64,000 bases of DNA from Chitinilyticum aquatile DSM 21506 (GCF_000430805.1 NZ_AUMS01000011.1:78723-142722); one strand, 5' to 3'; positions 52,796 through 61,781 are shown, numbered from the stretch's first letter. Notes: generated by a model from the sequence alone, not told the origin. Program-made: numbers and translations.

Positions 52796-53260
52796 ATGAT
52801 GAAGCAGACACCCCGCCAGCAAGGCTTTACCCTGATTGAATTGATGATCGTGATTGCCATCATCGGCATCCTGGCGGCAATCGCCATTCCTTCGTATCAG
52901 GAATACATCAAGCGCAGTCGACGCAGTGATGCGCATGCAGCCATTTCAGCAGTGCAACAGGCGCAAGAAAGATGGCGAGCCAACAACACAACGTACAGCG
53001 AGAATTTTGGCAAGCAGGGACTGAATCTGGATTCATCCTCTGACACGGTAGCAACGCTAGTTAGCAGTGAAGGCTATTACGATCTCACTATCACAAAGAA
53101 CAGTGCAACAAGCGCATCCTATGAGCTGATAGCATCCGCCAAAGGAAAGCAGGCTTCGGACAAGCAGTGTCAGCAATTGATACTCAAAGTCAACAATGGT
53201 AATGCGGAGCGAAGCTCAAAAAACTCTGCTGGCGTTACCGCCACCACAGGTTGCTGGTAA
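52796..53260 (+). CDS. Type IV pilin-like protein (PilE/minor pilin)
   Basis: 154 aa. Short leader ([10 protein letters not shown]), cleavage before [25 protein letters not shown] with +5 Glu, and a body with two Cys residues near the end ([10 protein letters not shown] ... TTGCW) that form the C-terminal disulfide loop. Either a minor pilin of PilE type or a major subunit. First gene of a five-gene operon that is AT-richer than its surroundings; AGGA precedes the start. Confidence 0.92.
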   Translation: MMKQTPRQQGFTLIELMIVIAIIGILAAIAIPSYQEYIKRSRRSDAHAAISAVQQAQERWRANNTTYSENFGKQGLNLDSSSDTVATLVSSEGYYDLTITKNSATSASYELIASAKGKQASDKQCQQLILKVNNGNAERSSKNSAGVTATTGCW

Positions 53261-53276
53261 AAGGGACTAGTACCTA

Positions 53277-53819
53277 ATGAAAAAAACAAAAGGTTTCACG
53301 CTTATTGAACTGTTTGTCACAATTGCAGTTCTCGGCATCATTCTCGCTATCGCCATCCCAAGCTTTACCGACTGGCATAATCGCACCCGCCTTGAAAACG
53401 CAGGAAAAGAAATCACTACAATGCTGGCTCTGGGCAAAGGAGAAAGCCGGAAATTGGGAAAATCAACATTCATCCGGACCCAAAATGCGAACATGGACAA
53501 CTGGTATCTAATGATATCAACCAGCAACACTTGCACACCAGGTAATGAGTGTGATTTGCGCAGCATGCAGGGAGGCTCTGCCTACCCCGGGATCAAACTG
53601 ATCAATGCTAGCAGTTATCTTGATCAGACCGAATTTCCTAGCAACGACTCGCTGGTTGTCTTCAGAACAGGAAAACCAACGGCAGGAAAATCTTTCGAAG
53701 AAATCACTCTGGAGTCCGGAAAATACCAACTAACATTGCGCATCAGCCCAACCGGTGTAGTGACAAGCTGCATTCCATCCGGAAAAACCTTATTCGGGAA
53801 AATAAGCCAATGTGCCTAA
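53277..53819 (+). CDS. FimT/GspH-family minor pilin
   Basis: 180 aa. Prepilin site KG-FTLIELFVTIAVLG, then the GspH/FimT fold (GKEITTMLALGKGESRKLGK ... LTLRISPTGVVTSC). Part of the pilus-tip complex that primes assembly. Cysteines (NTCTPGNECDL, TSCIP, QCA) suggest two disulfides. Overlaps pilW by ten bases. Confidence 0.88.
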   Translation: MKKTKGFTLIELFVTIAVLGIILAIAIPSFTDWHNRTRLENAGKEITTMLALGKGESRKLGKSTFIRTQNANMDNWYLMISTSNTCTPGNECDLRSMQGGSAYPGIKLINASSYLDQTEFPSNDSLVVFRTGKPTAGKSFEEITLESGKYQLTLRISPTGVVTSCIPSGKTLFGKISQCA

Positions 53820-54514
53820 TTGTTAACAGCGGTGCATCACAAAAAGGAATGACGCTCATTGAGCTGATGGTCGCAGTTGCAGTCGGACTATTACTACTGA
53901 GCGTTGCGGCCAGCATTGGTCTTGGCAGTTTAAAAGACAGTAAAAATACCGCAGGCAATGCCAATGCAGTAAACAACCTGCAAGCCATTGTTCAAACCGT
54001 CGCACAAGAATTGCGCCGCGCGGGTTACAACGCGGACATCGACGTCGAAAGCGACGATAGCAGAACTTTCCGCAAAATCTGGTTTTTTGGCGGAACAGGC
54101 AACAGCGGTCACACTTCGGTAATTTTCCGCTATGACCGCGCGGCACCATCAACAGCCCTGACCCCGCCAGGCGATGGCACTGTCACACTTGCAAACAACG
54201 AAGTTCGCGGATTGTGCGTCAGTGGCGATACTGTACAGATTTTGACCAAAGCGGCAGCTTTGCAGCCATCTACTCCGGCCGGCGCAATAACTGGTTGTTA
54301 CCCAAACTCCGCAGGTTGGGAATGGGAGCCCATCAGTGCACCGGATGGCCTAAAAATCACCAGCGCAAGTTTTCACATTATCGATACACTACTGACTGAT
54401 GGGCGTGTGGCGGATAGCATAATCTTCAAGCTCAATGGCGTTGCCGCCAATGGCAACGCAGTCAACGCGCAAGAGCTGATTCAACTGCGAAACCGCCCAT
54501 TCATTCAACCCTAA
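53810..54514 (+). CDS. PilW-family minor pilin
   Basis: 234 aa. Prepilin site KG-MTLIELMVAVAVGLLLL and PilW-like body (QTVAQELRRAGYNADIDV; QELIQLRNRPF at the end). Works with PilV and PilX in the priming complex. Begins ten bases before the FimT stop. Confidence 0.86.
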   Translation: MCLIVNSGASQKGMTLIELMVAVAVGLLLLSVAASIGLGSLKDSKNTAGNANAVNNLQAIVQTVAQELRRAGYNADIDVESDDSRTFRKIWFFGGTGNSGHTSVIFRYDRAAPSTALTPPGDGTVTLANNEVRGLCVSGDTVQILTKAAALQPSTPAGAITGCYPNSAGWEWEPISAPDGLKITSASFHIIDTLLTDGRVADSIIFKLNGVAANGNAVNAQELIQLRNRPFIQP

Positions 54515-54529
54515 TTACTCGGAGTCGTG

Positions 54530-55906
54530 ATGACTAATTCGACTACGGCTTCCGCCTTGTCAGCATCAGTTTATATCCAGAAAAAGCAGCGTGGGGTTGC
54601 CGCACTACTGATTACCATCCTGATCGCACTAATAGCTACGACTGCTGTTTTTTACTCCAGCCGCGGCGCTGTACAAGTACAGCGCAATACAGCAGGTAAC
54701 TACCAGCTCAGCATCGCCCAGCAAGCCGCAGAAGAAGGCGCAAGCCAGTTTCTTCGCCAAATTCAGGACGATATGGAATCGATTCAAAAATCCATTCAGG
54801 ATGATCCCAACAACCCCAAGCCAGGGAAAATTCTAGAGAAGGAATCCACTCCAGCAGGTGCGACAAGTTGCATTCCTGGAGACGGCAACTTTCCTTATGA
54901 CTTTGTAAAAGAATACCGTGCGGGGGAAACCGGTTCTGATCGTAAAACCTTCAAGGCAGATAAATTTGTAATTCCCGACACAGGATACCATGCGCCAATT
55001 GACAGCAAAGATACCCTGACTGCTTTGGGAATACAGCAAGGTTCATCTTGGCGAGTCCAAGGGCACATTGCAGGAAACCGTCTTTACATCCGCGCAGAAG
55101 GCTGTATGGGCGAAGATGACTGCAAGGCTGAAAAAGATTCCAAGGACACTCTTCTACCTCGTGCTGTCGTTCGCCGGGTAACCTTGCTCAAAGGCACCTT
55201 GGGCGTCAGCAGCTCAGCTCTGACTATCGGACAATACTACGATAACCGAACTGCGATTGCCGCCAAAGAGCCGACCCCGGGAAGCGGCTTGCCTCAATGC
55301 GCGGTTGCATATGGTGACAGTTACAGCCAAGAAGGTGCAGGACATTATTTTTGCAAGGCAAACAAAAATGGGGGCTCAGGATGTGAACCACAAAAAGAGC
55401 CTGGCCTGAAAAACAAGCTATTTGAATCATTCTTCGGAGGCATGAGCAAGGCCGAGCTGAAAGCCTCTCTGCCGGCAACGAATATTCTGGCAGGCTGCCC
55501 CACCGGAACAATCGATGTTGAAAAGGACAACTATTACTGGATCAATGGTGATATCAGTAATTGTACCATTTCAGGAGGCCCAGCCGTGGTTATCATCAAT
55601 GGCACCGTCAGCGGCAGCTTCACAGCCACTGGCATGATTTACATGAACAATTTCAATCCACAAGGATCTGGCACCGTGACAGGAAAGTTGATCGTCGAGG
55701 GTTATCTTGATGCGGCCGCGCCAGGAACAATTATCAACGATGCAGGTGGTTTCCCAATCGCCAATGGCAAGAATGATGCCGAGCAAAGCCGCACGACCCA
55801 TGCAGGGAATAGCTCGCTGGCTCTTTTTTACAAGGAATACAGTTTTCCGTCGCCCCCGGGCGGCCCCAAACTGGACGCGACATCTGGGAACTGGATTGAC
55901 TTTTAA
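54530..55906 (+). CDS. PilX-family protein, unusually long
   Basis: 458 aa from the ATG at 54530, with GGAG five bases upstream. The N-terminus is PilX-like (QRGVAALLITILIALIATTAVFYSS, then QLSIAQQAAEEGASQFLRQI); the prepilin Glu is not in the usual place, as often in PilX. PilX proteins are typically 150-200 aa. Here about 250 extra residues follow. The last third has short Gly/Thr/Asn-rich strands (VVIINGTVSGSFTATGMIY, GTVTGKLIVEGYLDA) resembling a beta-solenoid. The extra part may be a surface-exposed tip domain. Binding partner unknown. Confidence 0.82.
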   Translation: MTNSTTASALSASVYIQKKQRGVAALLITILIALIATTAVFYSSRGAVQVQRNTAGNYQLSIAQQAAEEGASQFLRQIQDDMESIQKSIQDDPNNPKPGKILEKESTPAGATSCIPGDGNFPYDFVKEYRAGETGSDRKTFKADKFVIPDTGYHAPIDSKDTLTALGIQQGSSWRVQGHIAGNRLYIRAEGCMGEDDCKAEKDSKDTLLPRAVVRRVTLLKGTLGVSSSALTIGQYYDNRTAIAAKEPTPGSGLPQCAVAYGDSYSQEGAGHYFCKANKNGGSGCEPQKEPGLKNKLFESFFGGMSKAELKASLPATNILAGCPTGTIDVEKDNYYWINGDISNCTISGGPAVVIINGTVSGSFTATGMIYMNNFNPQGSGTVTGKLIVEGYLDAAAPGTIINDAGGFPIANGKNDAEQSRTTHAGNSSLALFYKEYSFPSPPGGPKLDATSGNWIDF

Positions 55907-56003
55907 TGCCCCGTCATATGCAACAAAAAGGAAATATACTTGGAATCCAAGCCATTGTAAAAACAATCGATTCCAGCGATGCAAAACCATGCAGGAGATC
56001 TTA

Positions 56004-57131
56004 ATGAAAAAGCCCTACTCCGGCTTCAGCTTGATAGAAATATTAGTTGCGGTGGTATTACTTGGTCTAATTGCACTGTTTCTGGCACGCTTCAGTGCCA
56101 TCATGCACCGCAACACCGCCGCAGCACAGGATCGCCAGGAAGCAACAGCGCTCGCGAATGGCATCATGGATCAAATACGCACCTATGCCCGCCTGCGCCA
56201 AGAACCTCCAGCCAAATTGAACAATGTCGCTCTGACAGAAAGTAATGCAGGGGCTAAAGCAACTGGCAGTGTGCAAGGTCAGCGTACTAATTACGTGCTC
56301 ACTATCCAGTATGCAGATAAAAACAACAATCTTGCGAAACCCACTTGGAATAGCGCGTCGCCAACCTTGCGATTCAAGGCACAAGTCATGCTGGAATGGG
56401 CTGACGCCGAAGGAAAAATGCAATATGTCCTGCTTGCACAAGATGTGTATCAGCCCAAACAATCAGAAAAGTTGGCTGACCCACTTCCAAATGATGCCTG
56501 TGACACAGTAGCCAACTGGGAAGATACCAAATGTTATAAACAAGGAAGCTATCGTCGCCATAGTGACAAACTTTGGATTTGCCGCTCAGAAACAGGCTGC
56601 CCGGACAAAGCAGTCAATTCACCAGAAAAAAAACCATTATTGTGGGGCTACACAGGCAAAGACTGCAACAATGCAGCACCTACCGTCACCGGCGCACCAA
56701 CGGATTTGATTGCATGCACTGCAGCCGTTGGCACCCCCCCTGGCAGCAGCGGAAATCAAGACCCAAATAATCCATCAAATCCACAAGACCCGCAAAATCC
56801 TGACAATCCAAACAATAAGCCATCTGGCAGCTACTTTATAACAAAAATTGCCATTCGAGTTTATGCCAGTAGCGGCAAAACACAATGCACACTACCGAAA
56901 ATCACAGAAGGCAGTGGCTCTTGTGTTGTCCCAACTGGCACTGATTTGAGCAATCTCCTCCCAATAGCGGACTCAATAACCAAAGCATCATGTCAAATCA
57001 ACAATGACAGCGCCAAATTTGAAGTAACATGCTCAAGCACAGGATCAAAGAAATCGGCAACCATTAAAGAAGCCGCATTGAAAACGGACCACCCCGACAC
57101 CATCAAGTGGATGACATTTGACTTGCGGTAA
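56004..57131 (+). CDS. PilV-family minor pilin with a CBM5/12-like insert
   Basis: 375 aa from the ATG at 56004 (CAGGAG six bases upstream). Prepilin site SG-FSLIEILVAVVLLG and PilV-like first 160 residues. PilV proteins are usually about 180 aa. Residues about 166-221 form a Cys/Trp-rich module with the spacing of a CBM5/12 chitin-binding domain (NWEDTKCYKQGSY ... LWICRSE ... LLWGYTGKDC). A Pro/Asn linker (about 244-277) and a C-terminal domain with three Cys residues follow. The pilus role is well supported; chitin binding is a hypothesis from motif spacing. PilY1 is not encoded next to it. Confidence 0.82.
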   Translation: MKKPYSGFSLIEILVAVVLLGLIALFLARFSAIMHRNTAAAQDRQEATALANGIMDQIRTYARLRQEPPAKLNNVALTESNAGAKATGSVQGQRTNYVLTIQYADKNNNLAKPTWNSASPTLRFKAQVMLEWADAEGKMQYVLLAQDVYQPKQSEKLADPLPNDACDTVANWEDTKCYKQGSYRRHSDKLWICRSETGCPDKAVNSPEKKPLLWGYTGKDCNNAAPTVTGAPTDLIACTAAVGTPPGSSGNQDPNNPSNPQDPQNPDNPNNKPSGSYFITKIAIRVYASSGKTQCTLPKITEGSGSCVVPTGTDLSNLLPIADSITKASCQINNDSAKFEVTCSSTGSKKSATIKEAALKTDHPDTIKWMTFDLR

Positions 57132-57169
57132 AACACCATCGCCATCTTTATTATGCAGTAAATAATTCC

Positions 57170-57202
57170 AAAGCTAGGTCATACAAATGACCTGGCTTTT
57201 TT
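57170..57202 (+). terminator. Rho-independent terminator of the minor-pilin operon
   Basis: AAGCTAGGTCA-tacaaa-TGACCTGGCTTTTTT: 10-bp stem with one G-T or mismatch pair and a T-run, about 40 bases after pilV. Confidence 0.88.
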
Positions 57203-57239
57203 ATTACACCATCAGAATCAGAACAGTGCAGGAGATAAT

Positions 57240-57431
57240 TCAGCCATCCACCTCATCCAGCATCACCCCGCCCCAACCCCAGTTTTCCTCCTTCGTCTCC
57301 TCGATATTCACAATCACATATTCGCGCGGCTTGTTGGCGACCCGTTCCATCGTGGCCGTAAATTCTTCGACGATCTGCTTTTTCTGTTCACGGCTCAGTT
57401 CGCCGGCCAGGCGGATGTGGATATAGGGCAT
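57240..57431 (-). CDS. 4-oxalocrotonate tautomerase family protein
   Basis: 63 aa from the ATG at 57431. After Met removal Pro1 (MPYIHIRLAGEL) is the catalytic base of this family; it continues REQKKQIVEEFTATMERV. Small hexameric tautomerases act on keto/enol acids. The substrate here is unknown. Convergent with the pilin operon. Confidence 0.9.
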   Translation of the reverse strand: MPYIHIRLAGELSREQKKQIVEEFTATMERVANKPREYVIVNIEETKEENWGWGGVMLDEVDG

Positions 57432-57540
57432 GGGGAACTCCTTGTTGGCAATCACTCGGAAACATCATCGACCTTTCACCGGCAGGTAACATTGCTCGCC
57501 TATCCTTGCGCGGCTTTCGGTCTACGCCAAGGATATTACG

Positions 57541-58512
57541 ATGTTTCGCACTCTGCTTGCTGCCTCCCTGCTCGCCCTGATGGCCTCGGCCACTGCCAGG
57601 GCCGATGTCGTTTTCGGCTTCGTTGCCAGCCGTGGCATCGAACAGGGGCTGGAAGACTGGCAGCCCATCGCGGACGACATGGGCAAGAGCCTGGGACAGC
57701 GCGTGCGCCTCATGGCCGTGAAAGATGACAAGGAGCTGGCAGAGCGCTTCGCGCGCAACGAAGTGCAGATTGCCCGCGCCAGTACGCAGACCGCGCTGGA
57801 CATGGTGGAAAATGGCCAGGGCGAAGTGTTCGCGCGGCTGGTACTTACCGGTGGCAAGAGCGAATACCGCTCGCTGCTGCTCACCCGCAAGGGTGGACCT
57901 GCCACACTGGACGCCCTCCTCGCCCAGCCGAAGAAGCTGCGCTACGCCAGCGGCTTCAGCGGTAACACGGCGTCCTACCTGATTCCGCAGTATCTGGCCT
58001 TTGCCAAGGGCAATGTGCTGGCCGAGCAGTATTTCAAGAGCATCAGCTACGGCAGCAGTCTGGACAATTTCAAGGCGCTGGTCGAAGGCCGTGCCGACGT
58101 CGCCGCCAGCAGCAGCGAGGAATTCGAAAAACTGTCCGAGCGCTTCCCACGCGATGCCGCCAAGCTGCAGATCGCCTGGCAATCAACGCCGTTCAGCTAT
58201 GACCCGCTGGTGCTGCGCCGTGACCTGCCTGCCACACAACGCAGCAAGATTGCCCAGTTTTTCAATGACTACGGCCGCCGCGGCCCGGCGGCCACGCGCG
58301 AGCAGGAAAAGCTGTATTACGCCGATCAGCTGGCGGGCTTCCTGCCCTCCAGCAACCGCCAGCTGCGCGAGGTGACTGACCTGCAGCTGTTCTATGCGCT
58401 GTTCCGCCTCACGCTGAATTCGCAACTGGCACTGGATGCCCGCAAGAATCAGGAACGCGCGCTGTACCGCCGCTACGACCAGCTGGTCAGCATTCTGGGA
58501 GGCGCTTACTGA
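57541..58512 (+). CDS. PhnD-type phosphate/phosphonate substrate-binding protein (orphan)
   Basis: 323 aa periplasmic protein: signal peptide 1-21 (ATARA), then a PhnD-like fold (VVFGFVASRGIEQGLEDWQPIADDMGKSLG, RASTQTALDMV, GGKSEYRSLLLTRKGG, RYASGFSGNTASYLIPQ). No ABC permease or ATPase gene is adjacent, so it may act as a sensory binding protein or use a transporter encoded elsewhere. Single gene with its own terminator. Confidence 0.86.
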   Translation: MFRTLLAASLLALMASATARADVVFGFVASRGIEQGLEDWQPIADDMGKSLGQRVRLMAVKDDKELAERFARNEVQIARASTQTALDMVENGQGEVFARLVLTGGKSEYRSLLLTRKGGPATLDALLAQPKKLRYASGFSGNTASYLIPQYLAFAKGNVLAEQYFKSISYGSSLDNFKALVEGRADVAASSSEEFEKLSERFPRDAAKLQIAWQSTPFSYDPLVLRRDLPATQRSKIAQFFNDYGRRGPAATREQEKLYYADQLAGFLPSSNRQLREVTDLQLFYALFRLTLNSQLALDARKNQERALYRRYDQLVSILGGAY

Positions 58513-58546
58513 ACATCCCGCTTTTTTCGCTAGACACGAACTTGAC

Positions 58547-58572
58547 GAGCCGCGCTAAGCGGCTCTTTTTTT
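58547..58572 (+). terminator. Rho-independent terminator of the PhnD-like gene
   Basis: GAGCCGC-gctaa-GCGGCTC followed by seven Ts. Confidence 0.93.
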
Positions 58573-58587
58573 GCCTGCGGCACAACA

Positions 58588-58646
58588 ATACCCACAACCC
58601 CATAAAGCCAAAAACCATGAATTCATTTGGCTATAAGCACATACCC
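58588..58646. repeat. Palindromic intergenic element, copy J
   Basis: Core AGCCAAA / TTTGGCT (58606-58632) with an enlarged loop, eight bases, ATACC (58642-58646). The left end shows ATACCC (58588-58593), a direct rather than inverted copy of the right end, so this copy is degenerate or rearranged. It lies between convergent genes. Confidence 0.68.
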
Positions 58647-58692
58647 ATAAACTGGACCTACTTAGCAAGAAGGCTCAGCAAACAGTAATAAT

Positions 58693-58764
58693 CGTCGTTC
58701 CCGCGCAGGCGGGAACCCGGCAAAACCGCGTGAATACTAGATACCCGCCTTCGCGGGCATGACG
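58693..58764. repeat. REPIN: two inverted REP sequences
   Basis: GTCGTTCCCGCGCAGGCGGGAA (hairpin GTTCCCGC-gcag-GCGGGAAC) at 58693-58718 and its inverted partner CCCGCCTTCGCGGGCATGAC at 58743-58763, separated by about 25 bases. The GGCGGGAA-type REP is widespread in proteobacteria and is mobilised by RAYT transposases. This is unrelated to the ATACC element family in the same gap. No RAYT gene is in this window. Confidence 0.85.
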
Positions 58765-58916
58765 CACTGAGAAGGCTTGCTAATCAGGAAACCGGATTAT
58801 TGATTTGCCCCTTCGATGTCTGCAGTCGCAAGAGCGCGCCTGCTCGCAATCAGCAACGCTCCGCGATCAAGCTCGTTCCTGCTGGAGCTCAGAGATCAGG
58901 AGTACGGGGCAAGATT
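58765..58916. other. Intergenic DNA 3' of the YdcF gene
   Basis: About 150 bp with no gene or clear terminator. The whole gap 58513-58916 is dominated by the terminator, palindromic element J and the REPIN. Confidence 0.5.
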
Positions 58917-59699
58917 TCAGTCATATTCGCCCAGCACCCAGGAGCTGAGCGAGGCAAAATACTCGCGAAACCAGGCGTTGTAGCGGATCGGCAGCGGGGT
59001 CTGCGCCCCCGCAACGGCTGCCGCACTATAGCCGTGCCGGCGGGCCAGCCCTTCGGCGCGCAAGGTATGGAAATCGCTGGTCACGATCAGGCTGTTCTGG
59101 CGAGCGACATCAATGCCGGCCGCCTGCAGCACCCGCTTGCTGTACCCCAGATTTTCCTCGGTACTGGTACTACGATCTTCCGCAAGAATGCGCTCGGGGT
59201 CGACGCCGTGGCGCTGCAAGTATTCTTGCATGGCCTGTGCCTCGCTGATCTCCTCGCTCCAGCCCTGCCCGCCGGACACGACCAGTTTCGCCTGCGGGAA
59301 CTGCCCGGCATAGACCAGCGCGGCATCAAGGCGCAAACGCAGCATCGGCCCCGGTTCGCGCCCGTCCAGCCCGGAGCCGAGCACGATAATGGCAGCTGGC
59401 GCACGGGTCGCATCGGGCTGCGGATGGCGGGCCAGAGTCACAAAGAAGACGAGCAGGCTCAGCAGCCAGACGGTGAATAGCAGCAGCACAAGCCGCCATG
59501 CCGGGCGACGCCAGCGCCGGGCGTCCAGCCAGAGCAGCCAGCGCTCGCGAAACTGCAGCAGCAAGAGCACAACCAGCCCGAGCAAAAACGGGCCGATCGT
59601 ACCGACATTCAGCTTGCCCAGCGCAAAGAAAACCACGCCATTGAGCAGCAGACAGCTAGCGGCGAGCAAGATCAGCAGGCGGAGGATGCGGGCGGGCAT
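58917..59699 (-). CDS. YdcF/DUF218-family membrane protein
   Basis: 260 aa from the ATG at 59699; an ATG at 59729 is possible. Two or three N-terminal membrane segments (about 5-50 and 67-90), then a DUF218 domain (AAIIVLGSGLDGREPGPMLRLRLDAALVY, KLVVSGGQG, DRSTSTEENLGYSK, VTSDFHTLRA). Relatives such as ElyC/SanA influence envelope lipid-carrier use; here the role is unknown. Confidence 0.87.
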   Translation of the reverse strand: MPARILRLLILLAASCLLLNGVVFFALGKLNVGTIGPFLLGLVVLLLLQFRERWLLWLDARRWRRPAWRLVLLLFTVWLLSLLVFFVTLARHPQPDATRAPAAIIVLGSGLDGREPGPMLRLRLDAALVYAGQFPQAKLVVSGGQGWSEEISEAQAMQEYLQRHGVDPERILAEDRSTSTEENLGYSKRVLQAAGIDVARQNSLIVTSDFHTLRAEGLARRHGYSAAAVAGAQTPLPIRYNAWFREYFASLSSWVLGEYD

Positions 59700-59774
59700 G
59701 CGATTTCTCGTGTGAAACGGGAGCGCCATTATCGCGCGCACACCCGGTTTGTGCACCCGCCAGCAGGCAACAAT

Positions 59775-59832
59775 ATACACCTCCATGTATATGCATACAG
59801 CCATTTACATAAAATGGCTTTATAGGCATACC
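59775..59832. repeat. Palindromic intergenic element, copy K
   Basis: ATACA-CCTCCA-TGTAT (59775-59790), eight bases, core AGCCATTT / AAAATGGCT (59799-59819), eight bases, ATACC (59828-59832). It is the copy that fits the full consensus best, and the only one between divergent genes. Confidence 0.9.
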
Positions 59833-59998
59833 CAACCCATCTGCATCACTCACAGTGAACCGCCATGCGTTGACCATTGGCCACGCTGACGAAATTTCCG
59901 CTGGTCCGGACTCGGCAGCAAAAAAAGTATGAAATCGTTAACCCGCTTTCGAGGCTTGCTACGTTTAATCACAGGCAAACCACTTCTGGAGATCCGCC

Positions 59999-61714
59999 AT
60001 GAAACATTCAACCTTCACGCTTTCTCTGCTGGGCGCCAGCCTGCTGCTTGGCTGCACGACCGGCAAACAGGAACAAATCACCTCGCCTGTTGAAGCCCAT
60101 GCCACACCATCCGAACGCAGCAAGACGGGAGCCTCCGACAATACCGGCAATACTGGCGTCAAGATTTCAGGTTCTGCTGAAATGGACCTCATGGTCACAA
60201 CCACACGCGGTGAGGCCAAAACCATGGCTGCGCCCGTACCCAGGCCAGCCGTTGCCCCCGCTCCGATGTTCGTAGTGCAGGATGAAAATCGCGAAAACTA
60301 TGCAAAGGTCGATGACCAGCCAGTGAAGTCCACTGCCAGCGATCCGGTATCAACCTTCAGTATCGATGTCGATACGGCCAGCTATGCCAATGTCCGCCGC
60401 ATGCTGAAACAGGGCCAGCTGCCACCGCATGACGCCGTGCGTGTCGAGGAAATGATCAACTACTTCCCCTACGCCTATCCGCGCGTCAATAGCAGGCACC
60501 CGTTTACCGTGGATACCGAAATCGCACCGGCTCCGTGGGGGCGCGACAAGCAGCTGATCCGCATCGGCATCAAGGCGCAGGAAATCAGGCCGGCCGCCAT
60601 GCCAGCAGCCAATCTGGTCTTCCTGGTTGATGTTTCCGGCTCGATGAACAGCCCGGACAAGCTGCCACTGCTGCAAGCCTCGCTGAAGCTGCTGGTCGAC
60701 CGCCTGCGCCCGCAGGATCGCGTCTCGCTGGTGATCTATGCATCGGGCACCGGTGTCGTGCTGGAGCCGACCGCGGATCGCGAGCGCATCCGCATGGCCA
60801 TCGACCAGCTGCGCGCCGGCGGCTCGACGGCAGGTGAAGCCGGCATCAGGCTCGCCTACCAGATGGCTCGCCGTGGCTTCATTCCGGGTGGCATCAACCG
60901 CATCCTGCTGGCTACCGATGGCGATTTCAATGTGGGCGTCAGCAATATCGACCAGCTCAAGCAGCTGGTCGAACGCGAGCGCGAAGCCGGCATCTCGCTG
61001 ACCACACTGGGCTTTGGCACCGGCAACTACAATGACGCGCTGATGGAGCAGATCGCCGACATCGGTAACGGCAACCACCATTACATCGATTCGCTCAACG
61101 AAGGCCAGAAGGTGCTGGCCGAAGAAATGACCTCGACACTGGCCACCGTCGCCAAGGACGTCAAGATCCAGGTCGAATTCAACCCGGCCCAGGTCAGCGA
61201 ATACCGGCTGATCGGTTACGACAACCGCATGCTGCGCCGCGAAGACTTCAGCAACGACAAGATTGATGCCGGCGAGATCGGTGCCGGCCACACCATCACC
61301 GCCATCTACGAAGTCACCTTCACCGGCAAGGCGGGCTATCTGGAGCCGCTGCGCTATGGCAAGACCAAAGCCGCGGGTATCGGCAAAGGTGACGAGCTGG
61401 CGCTTTTGCGCTTGCGCTACAAGCAACCGGAAAGCCACAGCAGCACCCTGATGGAAATCCCCTTGCGCAAGGCGATGGTGAAACCGAGTTTTGCAGCAGC
61501 CAGCAGCGAATTCCGCTTTGCCACCGCGGTTGCCGGTTTTGGTGAACTGCTGCGTGGCGGCAAGTACCAGCAGGGAATGAGCTACGGACAGCTGGCGACG
61601 ATTGCATCCGCAGCACGCGGCGATGATCCTTTCGGCTATCGCGGTGAATTCATCCAGCTCGTCAATCTCGCCGGCAAACTGACACCGGGAGCGGTCAGCA
61701 CTGTGGCTGAATGA
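59999..61714 (+). CDS. vWA-domain lipoprotein (YfbK-like)
   Basis: 571 aa. Start ATG with CTGGAGATCCGCC upstream. Lipobox LLLGCT. Residues about 52-78 hold the signature ISGSAEMDL-x-V-T-xx-RGEAKTMAAP that also occurs in the anti-sigma factor two genes downstream. Then a vWF-N domain (STFSIDVDTASYANVRRML, HDAVRVEEMINYFPY), a vWA domain with MIDAS motif DVSGSMNS, and the DUF3520 C-terminal domain. It forms a unit with an ECF sigma factor and an anti-sigma factor. Probably an envelope sensor or scaffold. Confidence 0.9.
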   Translation: MKHSTFTLSLLGASLLLGCTTGKQEQITSPVEAHATPSERSKTGASDNTGNTGVKISGSAEMDLMVTTTRGEAKTMAAPVPRPAVAPAPMFVVQDENRENYAKVDDQPVKSTASDPVSTFSIDVDTASYANVRRMLKQGQLPPHDAVRVEEMINYFPYAYPRVNSRHPFTVDTEIAPAPWGRDKQLIRIGIKAQEIRPAAMPAANLVFLVDVSGSMNSPDKLPLLQASLKLLVDRLRPQDRVSLVIYASGTGVVLEPTADRERIRMAIDQLRAGGSTAGEAGIRLAYQMARRGFIPGGINRILLATDGDFNVGVSNIDQLKQLVEREREAGISLTTLGFGTGNYNDALMEQIADIGNGNHHYIDSLNEGQKVLAEEMTSTLATVAKDVKIQVEFNPAQVSEYRLIGYDNRMLRREDFSNDKIDAGEIGAGHTITAIYEVTFTGKAGYLEPLRYGKTKAAGIGKGDELALLRLRYKQPESHSSTLMEIPLRKAMVKPSFAAASSEFRFATAVAGFGELLRGGKYQQGMSYGQLATIASAARGDDPFGYRGEFIQLVNLAGKLTPGAVSTVAE

Positions 61715-61781
61715 GTGCAGCAAGCCAGACTGCATGGCAGATGGCTGGTACGCGGCAAGCGGGCGTATTAGAGTAGCTGCC

